Below, one piece after another: positions 17,296 through 28,497 of a DNA stretch of 64,000 bases (position 1 is the first letter of the stretch; each line of letters starts with the position of its first letter). The translations under genes and the position numbers were made by a program. Below the pieces are notes generated by a model that was given only the letters and a program-made list of their open reading frames with translations, ran no database searches and was not told the origin of the DNA. This DNA is from Nocardiopsis sp. JB363. GTDB lineage: Bacteria > Actinomycetota > Actinomycetes > Streptosporangiales > Streptosporangiaceae. The DNA lies in NCBI RefSeq assembly GCF_900143625.1, contig NZ_FRFF01000140.1:62001-126000 (forward strand), read 5' to 3'.

Positions 17296-17787
17296 GTGTC
17301 CTCCGACGACCACGCCCCCGAACCCGTTCCCGAATCCGGCCCCGGCCCCGATCTGCCGGTCCACGTCAAGGAGACCGCCATCGCGCTGGTCGGCGCGTAC
17401 GTGGATCACAACAGTGAAGAGCTGGATCGTCTGATCCCCCACGCCACCGACGACTCCGAGAGCGTCCTGTCCGAGCTGAAGGTGATCGCGGCGTTCCTCA
17501 GCCGCCGGGTCCAGACCACCGGTGTGCTCTGGAAGCCCGCAGACTCACGTGAGGCGGTGGCCCGCACCGTCGCCGAGATGCTCCCACCGGAGCTGGAGTT
17601 CGCGGTCTCCACCGCCTGGGAGGCGCACTCGGTGGGGGAGGAGGAGACCGCCGAGCGCTTCACCAGGGGAGATCCCATGGTCTACGTCCACATGCTCGCC
17701 GCGTTCAGCGCCGCGATCGGCCTGGCGGTCTACAAGCGCGCCGAACTGGTCTCCACCCTGCGTCAGGTCGCCGGCCTGAGCGAGTGA
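17296..17787 (+). CDS. Small helical protein downstream of the 10-methyl fatty acid genes
   Basis: 163 residues starting at a GTG. The first 25 are a Pro/Glu-rich disordered lead; the rest is helical (VKETAIALVGAYVDHNSEEL, VLSELKVIAAFLSRRVQ) and ends with a hydrophobic helix MLAAFSAAIGLAVYKRAEL that could touch the membrane. I do not recognise a domain. It lies 133 bases after the methyltransferase on the same strand, in the place of the third, uncharacterised gene reported in some tms operons, so a role in the same lipid pathway is possible but unproven. Confidence 0.65.
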   Translation: MSSDDHAPEPVPESGPGPDLPVHVKETAIALVGAYVDHNSEELDRLIPHATDDSESVLSELKVIAAFLSRRVQTTGVLWKPADSREAVARTVAEMLPPELEFAVSTAWEAHSVGEEETAERFTRGDPMVYVHMLAAFSAAIGLAVYKRAELVSTLRQVAGLSE

Positions 17788-17842
17788 GAGGCCGGCGCCG
17801 AGGCCCTCCCTAACAGCTCAGACACAAGTGACAGTGGTTTAC

Positions 17843-17884
17843 TTCACAAGTCGGCGTTAATTACGTAGGTTTCCTACCAAACCT
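17843..17884 (+). promoter_or_regulatory. Promoter with overlapping dyad for the sugar ABC operon
   Basis: TTCACA (17843-17848), 17-base spacer, TAGGTT (17866-17871) reads as a sigma70-type promoter. Overlapping the -10 are two nested dyads: GTAGG-TTT-CCTAC (17865-17877) and AGGTTT-6-AAACCT (17867-17884). A repressor bound here would block initiation. The regulator is not in the window. Confidence 0.5.
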
Positions 17885-17918
17885 CAGGGACCCTCGAACG
17901 AAAGCGGGAGGCGAGCCG

Positions 17919-19208
17919 ATGGCACGCAGACGAGTACACGAGTACCTTCCCCTCCCCGCGGCCACACTCGCCCTGGTGCTCGCGGCCACGGCCTGCGGCG
18001 GCGGTGATGGTGACGGCGGAGGTGATACCGACACCCTTCAGGTGTGGATCATGGAGGGCACCAATCCTGACGCCTCATCCTTCTTCGACGAGGTCGGGAC
18101 GGCCTTCGAAGAAGAGAACGGAATCAGCGTCGAGGTCGAGTTCGTGCCCTGGCAGGACGCCCAGGACAAGATCTCCACCGCCATCGCCGGTGACACCCTG
18201 CCCGACGTCGTGGAGCTGGGCACCACCTTCACGCCGGAGTACGCCGACGCCGGCGTCCTGCACGACGTGTCCGGCTACATCGACGACCCCTCCCGCTTCC
18301 AGCGGGAGATGTACGAGATGGGCGTCATCGACGACGCCGCCTACGGGGTGCCCTGGTACGCGTCGATCCGCTCGATCATCTACCGCAAGGACATCTTCGA
18401 GGAGCACGGCCACGAGGAGCCGGCGAACTGGGACGAGATGCGTGAGACCGCGCTCGACCTCGCTGAGACGGAGGAGGACATGATCGCCTTCCCGGTGCCC
18501 GGTGACGCCCAGTACTCGGTCATGCCGTGGATCTGGGGCGGTGGCGGCGAGGTCGCCGTAGAGGAGGCCGACGGCACCTGGAGCTCCACCATCGACTCGC
18601 CGGAAGGGCGGGCCGGGGTCGAGTTCTTCACCGACTTGGCCCTGGAGGACGACCTGTCCACCACTGGCGCGGTCAACTGGAACGAGATCGACGTCATGGA
18701 GGCGCTCTCCGACGAGCAGGCCATCATGGCGATCTCCAACAGCTCCAACCCCAAGGCCATCATCGAGAACAACCCCGACCTGGAGGGCGACCTCGGCGTC
18801 TTCGTGCTGCCCGGCCAGGAGGACGGGTACACCGAGTCCTTCGCCGGCGGCTCGCTGCTGTCGGTGTTCGAGGGCACCGGCAACGAAGAGGCGGCCTGGC
18901 AGTACGTCGATCTCCTCACCAACGGGGAGTACTTCGAGCGCTGGGGCGAGGAGAGCGGCTTCTTCCCCGCCGGCGTGGCGGAGATCGAGGGCTACGCCGA
19001 GTCCGAGGACCCGCTCGTGCAACCGTTCGCGACCCAGCTGCTGGAGGCCGGCAAGAGCACCCCGGCCGTCCCCGCCTGGTCGCAGGTCGAAGCAGAGGGT
19101 GTGATCGTCAAGATGCAGCAGGACATCCTGAACGGTAACGCCACCGTCGAGGAGGCGACCGAGGCCGCCGCCGAGACCATCGAGAACATCCTCAACGAGG
19201 GCAATTGA
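17919..19208 (+). CDS. Sugar ABC transporter substrate-binding lipoprotein
   Basis: 429 residues, family 1 extracellular solute-binding protein. The signal peptide ends in LAATAC (Cys about 27) followed by a Gly-rich linker, so it is lipid-anchored outside. The mature part has the usual LQVWIMEGTNPD opening, ISVEVEFVPWQDAQDKISTA and a C-terminal VEEATEAAAETIENIL helix. It delivers a sugar or oligosaccharide to the two permeases encoded next; the substrate cannot be read from sequence. Its stop overlaps the TTG of the first permease (TTGA). A promoter with dyads lies 50-75 bases upstream. Confidence 0.9.
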   Translation: MARRRVHEYLPLPAATLALVLAATACGGGDGDGGGDTDTLQVWIMEGTNPDASSFFDEVGTAFEEENGISVEVEFVPWQDAQDKISTAIAGDTLPDVVELGTTFTPEYADAGVLHDVSGYIDDPSRFQREMYEMGVIDDAAYGVPWYASIRSIIYRKDIFEEHGHEEPANWDEMRETALDLAETEEDMIAFPVPGDAQYSVMPWIWGGGGEVAVEEADGTWSSTIDSPEGRAGVEFFTDLALEDDLSTTGAVNWNEIDVMEALSDEQAIMAISNSSNPKAIIENNPDLEGDLGVFVLPGQEDGYTESFAGGSLLSVFEGTGNEEAAWQYVDLLTNGEYFERWGEESGFFPAGVAEIEGYAESEDPLVQPFATQLLEAGKSTPAVPAWSQVEAEGVIVKMQQDILNGNATVEEATEAAAETIENILNEGN

Positions 19209-20155
19209 GTTCCACATCGACCCAACGGCGGTCGAAGCGCGCGCCGCTCCTGAGTATGCGGGGGCGGCGCGCCCTCCTGCCGTGGGTCCTACTGGTACCG
19301 CCACTGGGCGTCATCGGAGTCCTGCTGCTCCTGCCCATCGGGCGAATCGTGTGGCTGTCCTTCCGGGACTTCAAGCTGCGCAACCTCGTCTCCGGGGAGT
19401 CCGACTTCATCGGACTGTCCAACTACGTCACGCTGCTGACCGACCCGTACCTGTGGCAGGTCGTACTGGTCAACACGGTGACGTTCGCCCTGGTCGCGGT
19501 GGTGACGACGGTCGTGCTCGGCACGCTGGTCGCCCTGCTACTGTCCACGCTGCGACCCGTCACCAGGATCATCGTCGTCTCCTGCATCATGGTGGCCTGG
19601 GCGATGCCCGCGGTCAGCGGCACCTACGTGTGGATCTGGATCTTCGACGTCGACCACGGCGTGGTCGCCCAAGCGCTCATGCAGATGGGCGTGGTCGACC
19701 CCGGCGGCTACAACTGGTTCGCCGACCGGTTCTGGTTCTACGCCATCGTCACCCTCAACATCGTGCACAGCGGTTTCCCGTTCGTGGCCGTGACGGTGCT
19801 GGCAGGACTGCTCACCGTGCCCAAGGAGTTGTACGAGGCGGCCCGCATCGACGGCGCCGGCGCGTGGAAGCGCTTCTGGCACGTCACGTTCCCCACACTG
19901 CGCCCGGTGTTCGCGGTGGTGACGGTGCTGTCCACCATCTGGGACTTCAAGGTGTTCGCACAGATCTACCTGATGCCCGGCGGCGACGTCGGCGGCTCCC
20001 AGATGCTCAACCTGGGCGTGTGGTCCTACGTGCGGTCCTTCGGCCAGAACGACTTCGGTATGGGCTCGGCCATCGCCGTCATGCTCACGCTGTTGCTCCT
20101 GGGAGTGACCGTCGTCTACCTGCGCGCGTTGTTCCGTGAGGAGGAACTGCGATGA
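19205..20155 (+). CDS. Sugar ABC transporter permease (MalF/UgpA type)
   Basis: 316 residues, six or so membrane helices and the ABC permease EAA loop in ELYEAARIDGAGAWKRFWHV, which docks the ATPase. It starts at a TTG that overlaps the TGA of the binding protein gene, so translation is coupled. Sequence type is that of MalF/UgpA-like sugar importers. No ATPase gene is nearby; actinobacterial sugar importers commonly share one MsiK ATPase encoded elsewhere. Its stop is followed by a small convergent gene rather than directly by the second permease. Confidence 0.92.
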   Translation: MSSTSTQRRSKRAPLLSMRGRRALLPWVLLVPPLGVIGVLLLLPIGRIVWLSFRDFKLRNLVSGESDFIGLSNYVTLLTDPYLWQVVLVNTVTFALVAVVTTVVLGTLVALLLSTLRPVTRIIVVSCIMVAWAMPAVSGTYVWIWIFDVDHGVVAQALMQMGVVDPGGYNWFADRFWFYAIVTLNIVHSGFPFVAVTVLAGLLTVPKELYEAARIDGAGAWKRFWHVTFPTLRPVFAVVTVLSTIWDFKVFAQIYLMPGGDVGGSQMLNLGVWSYVRSFGQNDFGMGSAIAVMLTLLLLGVTVVYLRALFREEELR

Positions 20156-20196
20156 GGCCTCAGCCGAACCGGGGAGCCCTTCGCCCGGCCCCGCCC

Positions 20197-20484
20197 TCAG
20201 CCCAGACCCTCGATCAGACGCTCGCGCACCACTCGCCAGTCCACCGAGGCGAGGGAGCGTCGCTCCAGATCCTCACGGACGGCGACCATGGTCCGCAGGG
20301 CGTCCTCGTCCAGCGGCCGACCGTCGTCGTTGCCCCGATTGACGAGCCCGTCCACGTACGAGTGCAGCCGCCGCCCGCCGGGGTCGCGGCGGGCGTGCCG
20401 GACGGCGCTCGCGCGGAACCTGGCGTCGTGCGGGATCCACGCCGCGATCACTTCGGTGGGGGAGAGCCCCGCGGAACCATCCAC
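20197..20484 (-). CDS. Small protein encoded between the ABC permease genes on the opposite strand
   Basis: 95 residues. The GTG at 20484 has GAGGAG-type ribosome binding sequence 6-7 bases upstream on the coding strand. The protein has a coherent helical pattern (LSPTEVIAAWI, RFRASAVRHARRD, LDEDALRTMVAVREDLERR, VDWRVVRERLIEGLG) and GC-rich third positions, supporting a real gene. I do not recognise a family. It lies in the 447-base gap that separates two permease genes that are normally adjacent, and it is convergent to the upstream one. It could instead be an antisense or accidental frame; moderate confidence. Confidence 0.55.
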   Translation of the reverse strand: MDGSAGLSPTEVIAAWIPHDARFRASAVRHARRDPGGRRLHSYVDGLVNRGNDDGRPLDEDALRTMVAVREDLERRSLASVDWRVVRERLIEGLG

Positions 20485-20602
20485 ACGTCTCTCCTCACCG
20501 TCTTCACCCTCGGGAACGAGGGGGATTCTAGGCCATGTCCCACGAGTACGTACCCGGCCGCCGCGGGGGCGTCTCGGGACCATCGCCGTCAAAGGAGGTC
20601 CG

Positions 20603-21520
20603 TTGGTCACCTCTAACTCCGGTAGCTCCGGGACCGTGGACGAACGGCACGAGACCGACTGGGACGCACGGGTGCGGGAGGCCCGCAAGCGAGGGAACTC
20701 CCTGCGTCTGGGCCGCGTCATCGCCAAGGCGGCGGGGATCTCCCTCCTGCTGTTCTTCACCCTGTTCCCGGTCTACTTCATGCTGGTCAGCGCGTTCTCC
20801 GAAAGCGCCACATCCGGCGCGGGCGCGCTGCTGCCGACCTCCTTCACCTTCGAGAACTTCAGGTACGTGCTGGTGGAGGCCAACTTCCTCCTGTACCTGC
20901 GCAACTCGTTGACGGTCGCCGGGATCACCGTGGCCATCGCCTGCGTCCTCGCGATGCTGGCGGCGGTCGCCGTGGGTCGGTTCCGCTTCCGGTTCCGCAC
21001 GGCCGTGCTGGTCCTGGTGCTCATCGTGCAGATGGTGCCGTTGGAGGCGCTGGTCATCCCGTTGTTCATGCAGGTGCGTGACCTGCAGATGCTCAACACG
21101 GTGCTGGGTCTGGCGGTCGCCTACGTGGCGCTGTCGCTGCCCCTGGCGATCTGGATGATGCGCGGGTTCGTGGCGGCGGTACCCAAGGAAGTGGAGGAGG
21201 CCGCCTACATCGACGGCGCCTCCTGGCCGCAGATGTTCTGGAAGGTGCTGTTCCCTCTGGTGGCACCGGGGCTGGTGGCGACCGCCATCTTCTCCTTCAT
21301 CGTGGCCTGGAACGAGTTCGTGCTGGCGATGACCTTCATGACCCAGAGCGAGAACTACACGGTCGCGGTCGGGCTGCGCCAGTTCTTCGGCCAGTACGCC
21401 AACGACTGGGGGCACGTCATGGCGGCCTCCACGATCATCACCATCCCGGTGATGGTGTTCTTCATCCTGGTCCAGCGCTGGTTGGTGGCCGGACTGGTGC
21501 AGGGCGCCGTCAAGGGCTGA
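20603..21520 (+). CDS. Sugar ABC transporter permease (MalG type)
   Basis: 305 residues, six membrane helices, with the EAA loop KEVEEAAYIDGASWPQMFWK. It partners the permease ending at 20155. The TTG at 20603 was chosen because AAAGGAGG lies at 20591-20598; the frame is open further upstream, but those residues are Arg/Pro-rich and not conserved-looking. The N terminus has a hydrophilic lead of about 35 residues before the first helix. It has its own ribosome site and is separated from its partner gene by a small opposite-strand gene, so it may also need its own promoter. Confidence 0.9.
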   Translation: MVTSNSGSSGTVDERHETDWDARVREARKRGNSLRLGRVIAKAAGISLLLFFTLFPVYFMLVSAFSESATSGAGALLPTSFTFENFRYVLVEANFLLYLRNSLTVAGITVAIACVLAMLAAVAVGRFRFRFRTAVLVLVLIVQMVPLEALVIPLFMQVRDLQMLNTVLGLAVAYVALSLPLAIWMMRGFVAAVPKEVEEAAYIDGASWPQMFWKVLFPLVAPGLVATAIFSFIVAWNEFVLAMTFMTQSENYTVAVGLRQFFGQYANDWGHVMAASTIITIPVMVFFILVQRWLVAGLVQGAVKG

Positions 21521-21540
21521 GCGCCCCGGGACGCTCGCGT

Positions 21541-21573
21541 CGAGGGCCGCCCCCGCGAAGGGAGCGGCCCTCG
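21541..21573. terminator. Bidirectional hairpin terminator
   Basis: CGAGGGCCGC (21541-21550) and GCGGCCCTCG (21564-21573), perfect 10-bp stem with 13-base loop between convergent permease and acyl-CoA ligase genes. Confidence 0.7.
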
Positions 21574-21587
21574 AACGTGCGGCGGGA

Positions 21588-23168
21588 TCAGCCTTCGCGC
21601 AGCTCGCGCTTGAGGATCTTGCCGGTGGAGGTCATCGGCAGTTCGTCGCGGAGCTCGATCTGACGCGGGTACTTGTAGGCGGCCAGTCTCTCCCGGGCGA
21701 AGGCGGTCAGGTCCTCGGCGGTGGTCTCGGCGCCCTCCTTGAGGATCACGAACGCCTTGATCTCCTCGCCGTGGGTCTCGTGGGGGACACCCACCACGGC
21801 GGCCAGGCTGATCGCCTCGTGGGTCATCAGGACCTCCTCGACCTCACGCGGGTACACGTTGAACCCACCGCGGATGATCATGTCCTTGGACCGGTCGATG
21901 ATGAAGTAGAAACCGTCGTCGTCGCGGCGGGCGACGTCCCCGGTACGGAACCAGCCGTTCTTGATGACCTCGGCGTTGGTCTCGGGGCGATTGTGGTAGC
22001 CCTTCATGATCAGGTGGCCGCGGACCGCGATCTCACCGACCGGGTCCTCCTCGCCCTCCTTGACGACCTCGTTCCACTCGGGGTCGATCAGCTTCATCTC
22101 CACACCCCACACCGGGCGGCCGATGGAGCCGGTCTTGGCACCGGTATTGGGGTTGTTGAACGAGGCCACGGGCGAGGTCTCGGACAGCCCGTAGCCCTCC
22201 TTGATGCCCACCCCGAAGAGCTTGGTGAAGTCCTCCGCCAGCTGGGCCGGCAGCGCCGAACCACCCGAGACCGCGTCGACGACGTTGTCCGCGATCTGTT
22301 CCAGGTCGTACTCGCCGGCCTCGGCGGACCGGGCGGAGTTGAGCAGACCCCAGTACATGGTGGGCACACCCGCGAAACCGGTGACGCCCTCCTTCTGCAT
22401 GAGCTCCAGGGCCTGGCCGCCCTCGAAACGCGGCAGCAGCACCATCGTGCCGTGTCGGTACAGGACGGCGTTGAGCATGACCGTCTGGCCGAAGATGTGG
22501 AACAGCGGCAGCACGACCAGGGACACGTCCCGCCCGTCCGGGTGGGGGTTGACCAGCCCGGAGGAGACCACCGCGTTCATCATCAGGTTGGTGTGACTGA
22601 GCTCGGCGCCCTTGGGTCGACCGGTGGTTCCACTGGTGTAGATGATGACGGCCGTGTCGTCACCGTCGCGCTGAACGGTCTCGAACGTGCCCGGCTGACC
22701 GTTCAGGGCCGCCCAGATGGTCTCGGCGCCCTCGATGGTGGACTCGGTGGCGCCCGCCGCGGCCGGCATGTCGATGAAGAACTCACAGGTGTCCACCTGG
22801 CCGAAGGCCTCGAAGGCACGGTCGCCCAGCGGGAGTTCGGGCGAGCCGGTGAACGAGAGCAGGGCCTTGGCCCCGGAGTCCTCCAGGTGGTAGGCGATCT
22901 CACGCGGGGTGAGCAGCACGTTCAGCGGGACGACCACGGCTCCGGCCTTGAGCGCGCCGAAGTACACGAACGGGAAGTAGGGCAGGTTCGGGCTGGCCAG
23001 GGCCACCCGGTCGCCCGGCTCGATCCCACGGGACACGAGCAGGTTCGCGACCTGGTTCGCGATCATGTCGGTGATCGCGTAGTTCAGACGTGTGTCGCCG
23101 AAGACCAGACACTCCTTCTCCGGAGCGGAACGAGCACCGTCCTCCAAGAGCGTGGACAGGTTGAACAT
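21588..23168 (-). CDS. Long-chain fatty acyl-CoA ligase
   Basis: 526 residues, ANL adenylate-forming family. AMP-binding motif YTSGTTGRPKGAELSH at about residue 172, then GYGLSETSP, NGWFRTGD, the hinge DRSKDMIIRGGFNVYPREVEE and the C-terminal catalytic Lys in STGKILKREL. It converts a fatty acid, ATP and CoA to acyl-CoA with AMP and pyrophosphate. The ATG at 23168 has GGGAGG 5 bases upstream; a longer frame to 23324 shows no homology-like sequence. Substrate chain length is a guess from family. It is divergent from leuS. Confidence 0.9.
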   Translation of the reverse strand: MFNLSTLLEDGARSAPEKECLVFGDTRLNYAITDMIANQVANLLVSRGIEPGDRVALASPNLPYFPFVYFGALKAGAVVVPLNVLLTPREIAYHLEDSGAKALLSFTGSPELPLGDRAFEAFGQVDTCEFFIDMPAAAGATESTIEGAETIWAALNGQPGTFETVQRDGDDTAVIIYTSGTTGRPKGAELSHTNLMMNAVVSSGLVNPHPDGRDVSLVVLPLFHIFGQTVMLNAVLYRHGTMVLLPRFEGGQALELMQKEGVTGFAGVPTMYWGLLNSARSAEAGEYDLEQIADNVVDAVSGGSALPAQLAEDFTKLFGVGIKEGYGLSETSPVASFNNPNTGAKTGSIGRPVWGVEMKLIDPEWNEVVKEGEEDPVGEIAVRGHLIMKGYHNRPETNAEVIKNGWFRTGDVARRDDDGFYFIIDRSKDMIIRGGFNVYPREVEEVLMTHEAISLAAVVGVPHETHGEEIKAFVILKEGAETTAEDLTAFARERLAAYKYPRQIELRDELPMTSTGKILKRELREG

Positions 23169-23435
23169 GGGGGCCTCCCGCGGCAGGTCGTTGAGGGAAC
23201 AGGTGCGACGAACAGCAGGCATGACCTGCGTCGTGTGTTCTGCGCCACTGAACGGCAGAGTAACAAACCGGGCGGTCGGTGTGGAGAGGCATGGGACCCG
23301 TAAATCCACCGATCCCCACTTCACGCTCCCTGATGGACGGGTTCGCGGCCACCCGGAAAACCGGTCCTCGAAGGGACCCGCCAGCCGCTAACCTGAAGTC
23401 GACACACCAGGAAACGGCCAAGGGAACACTGAGCG

Positions 23436-25931
<2,496 letters not shown>

Positions 25932-26015
25932 CACACCCGACGGGGGCGATGGTCGCGGCCGCGTCCACCGCCCTCTACCGTTGTGCGCAACACACTTAGG
26001 GGAGGCGGTGGCCCG

Positions 26016-26639
26016 GTGGGCTCTTCGAAGGACGGTCGAGCCCTGCACCGACCGTGGGTGCGGGCGTCGATCATCGCCGTGGGCGGGGTGGTGGTCTCCG
26101 CGGCGGCCATCGGCGGCGGTCTGTGGGCGGCCGCGGACGACCCCGACGTACCCGGTGGCGACGACACCCACACCGCCTCCCCCGGCTGCGCCGCGGTCCC
26201 CGAGGACACCCTCACCGAGGCACTGCCCGGGGCGGTCCTGGAGTCCGACGACCAGGGCCCCCTGAACGGCGGGGAGAACACGGTGTGCGTGTGGAGCACC
26301 GCCGGGGCGACCGAAGGCGACCGGGCGATCCTGCGCGTGGACCTGTCCGCCCGCTTCACCGACGCCTCCGCCGAGCCCATCGTCACCGGCGACGAGGCGG
26401 CGACCCGGGCCCACCAGGCCGTGGCGCCCGCCCGGGGCGAACCCTTGGAACTACCCGGCACCGCCGGCGCCGAGGTCTGGCAGGGGCAACTCCCCGGCAC
26501 CGCCGAACTCGCCTTCCACACCACCAACCTGCTCGTGCGGGTCTCCTACACCGGTGAGTCCGACGGCGATCCCATCGCCTTCGACGACGCCCGCGACACC
26601 GCCGTGGAGATCGCGACCCGAATCGGTGAGACCCTGTGA
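26016..26639 (+). CDS. Membrane-anchored secreted protein, first of a paralogous pair
   Basis: 207 residues from the GTG at 26016, chosen for GGGGAGG 10 bases upstream. One N-terminal membrane segment (VGGVVVSAAAIGGGLWAA) anchors an extracellular part of about 165 residues. Two cysteines (GCAAVP and VCVWST) are spaced so that a disulphide is plausible, in a layout like DUF3558-type actinobacterial envelope proteins; I cannot confirm the family. The gene overlaps the next by GTGA, and the two proteins share architecture and the TLTE/CxW pattern, so they look like a tandem duplication. Function unknown. Confidence 0.75.
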   Translation: MGSSKDGRALHRPWVRASIIAVGGVVVSAAAIGGGLWAAADDPDVPGGDDTHTASPGCAAVPEDTLTEALPGAVLESDDQGPLNGGENTVCVWSTAGATEGDRAILRVDLSARFTDASAEPIVTGDEAATRAHQAVAPARGEPLELPGTAGAEVWQGQLPGTAELAFHTTNLLVRVSYTGESDGDPIAFDDARDTAVEIATRIGETL

Positions 26640-27292
26640 GCGGTACCTACGAGACCGATCCGGGGACGCCTCCGCCGCAGAGCCGGACCTTCGCCGTCGT
26701 CCTCCTCATGGCACTCGTCCTGGTGGTGCTCGCGGTCGCCGGAGGGCTGATCTGGTACCTGCTTCAGGGCGGGGCCGAACGCGGCGCCTACGAGGCGGCC
26801 CCCGAATGCGCCATCGGGGAGACCGAGGTCCTCGACGAACTCGTACCCGACCACGAGGCCGAGATCGAGGAGGCCGTCGGCAGCGCCCAGGACACCTTCG
26901 GCGCCGGCTGGCAGTGCCGCTGGGCCACCCCCGAGGACGGCGGAACCGCCGTCCCGGCCGCGGCCACGCTCATGCTGGTCGCCGCACCCGTCGAGGGCGG
27001 TGACGAGATCGCCGCCGAAACCCTGGCCTCCACCGCCTCGGGCAACGACCCGCGACCGCTCGACGACCTCGGCGACGAGGCCCTGACCTGGGTGGAGCCC
27101 GGAGCTTTCGAGGTCGGCTGCACCGGTGTACGCGTCTCCAACCTCTACCTGGAGTCCTGCTACACCGCCGCCACCGACTACGACGCCATCGGATCGGTCG
27201 AGGGGGAGGACGCCGCGGCCGAAGCCGAACAGCTGGTCAGATCGGTCGTGGCGGAACTACCCGAGAGCATCGAGGCGGAACAGACCGACTGA
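26636..27292 (+). CDS. Membrane-anchored secreted protein, second of a paralogous pair
   Basis: 218 residues. A short cytoplasmic lead, one membrane helix (AVVLLMALVLVVLAVAGGLIWYLL) and an acidic external domain with four cysteines (PECAIG, WQCRW, VGCTG, ESCYTA), probably two disulphides. Layout matches the preceding gene, with the first Cys followed by an acidic helix and then CxW. Translation is coupled through the GTGA overlap at 26636. No catalytic motif. The pair probably works together at the outer face of the membrane. Confidence 0.78.
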   Translation: MSGTYETDPGTPPPQSRTFAVVLLMALVLVVLAVAGGLIWYLLQGGAERGAYEAAPECAIGETEVLDELVPDHEAEIEEAVGSAQDTFGAGWQCRWATPEDGGTAVPAAATLMLVAAPVEGGDEIAAETLASTASGNDPRPLDDLGDEALTWVEPGAFEVGCTGVRVSNLYLESCYTAATDYDAIGSVEGEDAAAEAEQLVRSVVAELPESIEAEQTD

Positions 27293-27298
27293 ACGGCC

Positions 27299-28390
27299 TC
27301 ACCACAGACCGTCGACGAACTCCGTCACGGCCGGTGCCACCTCGGGTGAGAACTCCCGGTCGGCGTCCAACACGGCCGCACCGGGCGAGTCGTCGAACTC
27401 GCGCAGGACGTGGTCGATCCCGGCCAGGTCCACCCGTTCGGCACCCTCCAGACCGGACATCAACCGATCGATCTCGTCCCGGGTGATCTGCGCGTCCTCG
27501 TCGCCCCAGAGCACCAGGACCGGGGTCCGCGGGGGCAGCCCGGCGGCGAGTTCGGGCGGGTCGAAGGCGTCGATCCAGGCGAGGTACTCCTGGTTCTGCG
27601 GAGTGAACAAGCCCGTGGTGTCGCCCTCGGGCAGGTCCCGCCCGCCCCGCACCGCGGCGCGTGCCATCCGGGTGTCGGAGAGCGTCTGCGCGGCCTGGCT
27701 GTCACTGAGCGATCCCTGTGCCTCGGCGGTCCGGACCTGTTCGGACAGTTGACGGTCGATGACGTCGAGCATGCGCGTCCCCGGAGGGGCGGCCAACACC
27801 AGCGCGGGTTCGGCTCCGTCGAGCACTTCGTGCGCGCGCAGCGCGAACAGCGCGCCCTCGCTGTGCCCCACGACGATCGTGCGTTCGGGGTCGACCTCCG
27901 GCTGCTCGACCAGTTCCGTGTACGCGGCGGCCATCTGGGCGTCGAAGACCTCGGGTTCGACCGGTTTCTCCAGGGCGTCCGTCACCTCGTCGTCCCAAGT
28001 GGCGGGGTCGCCGCTGCCCAACTTGTCGTAGCGAAGGGATGCCACGCCCGCGGCACTGAGCACCCGGGACAGGTTGTGGTTGGTGCCGGCCTCGGGGCGC
28101 GCGGCGCTGTTGCCGTTCCGGTCGGTGGGACCGCTTCCGGAGATGATGAGCGCCCCCGGAACCCCGTTCTCGGCATCGCTCCGTGGCGAGGTGAACGTGC
28201 CGTCGACGGTGAACCCGCCGCCCTCGAAGCTGAGTTCGCGCTCGGCACCGCTCACCCCCGGAGGGTCGGGGCTCTCGTCGGTGGGGCCACAGGCCGAGAC
28301 GAGCAGGGTGAGGGCGGCGACCACCGCGGCCGAGCGGCCACGGTGTCGTGGGCGGCCGGAGACTACGGGGGTGCGGGCAGGAGTGGACAC
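27299..28390 (-). CDS. Alpha/beta hydrolase lipoprotein
   Basis: 363 residues. A lipoprotein signal ends in TLLVSAC (Cys34), followed by a Pro/Ser-rich linker and an alpha/beta hydrolase domain: nucleophile elbow VVGHSEGA (GxSxG), oxyanion ISGSGPTDRNGN, acid region LVLWGDEDAQI, and His in IDHVLREF. The oxyanion segment and layout resemble YbfF/acyl-hydrolase-type serine esterases acting outside the cell. GTG 28390 was chosen because the longer frame (28426) would start inside the terminator of lexA. Runs convergent to the membrane protein pair, with only 6 bases between stops. Confidence 0.82.
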   Translation of the reverse strand: MSTPARTPVVSGRPRHRGRSAAVVAALTLLVSACGPTDESPDPPGVSGAERELSFEGGGFTVDGTFTSPRSDAENGVPGALIISGSGPTDRNGNSAARPEAGTNHNLSRVLSAAGVASLRYDKLGSGDPATWDDEVTDALEKPVEPEVFDAQMAAAYTELVEQPEVDPERTIVVGHSEGALFALRAHEVLDGAEPALVLAAPPGTRMLDVIDRQLSEQVRTAEAQGSLSDSQAAQTLSDTRMARAAVRGGRDLPEGDTTGLFTPQNQEYLAWIDAFDPPELAAGLPPRTPVLVLWGDEDAQITRDEIDRLMSGLEGAERVDLAGIDHVLREFDDSPGAAVLDADREFSPEVAPAVTEFVDGLW

Positions 28391-28419
28391 GTCCCTCAGA
28401 GTATCGGCCGTGCCCTCCC

Positions 28420-28463
28420 GCACCACCCCGGCCGTGCCCTGGTGGGCGCGGCCGGGATGGTGC
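28420..28463 (-). terminator. Hairpin terminator after lexA
   Basis: Arms 28420-28434 and 28449-28463 pair over 15 positions with one mismatch (GCACCA with TGGTGC, CCCGGCCG with CGGCCGGG). It lies 35 bases past the lexA stop. Confidence 0.65.
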
Positions 28464-28497
28464 GGTCACCGGGCCTCGCCGATCCCGCGAACCGGGA

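Noticed and set aside
18075-19304. 409-residue minus-strand frame across the sugar-binding lipoprotein
   Set aside because: Antisense of a complete ABC binding-protein gene; composition typical of shadow frames.
26636-27292. Lipoprotein start for the second paralogue
   Set aside because: No lipobox Cys follows the membrane helix; it is a plain membrane anchor.
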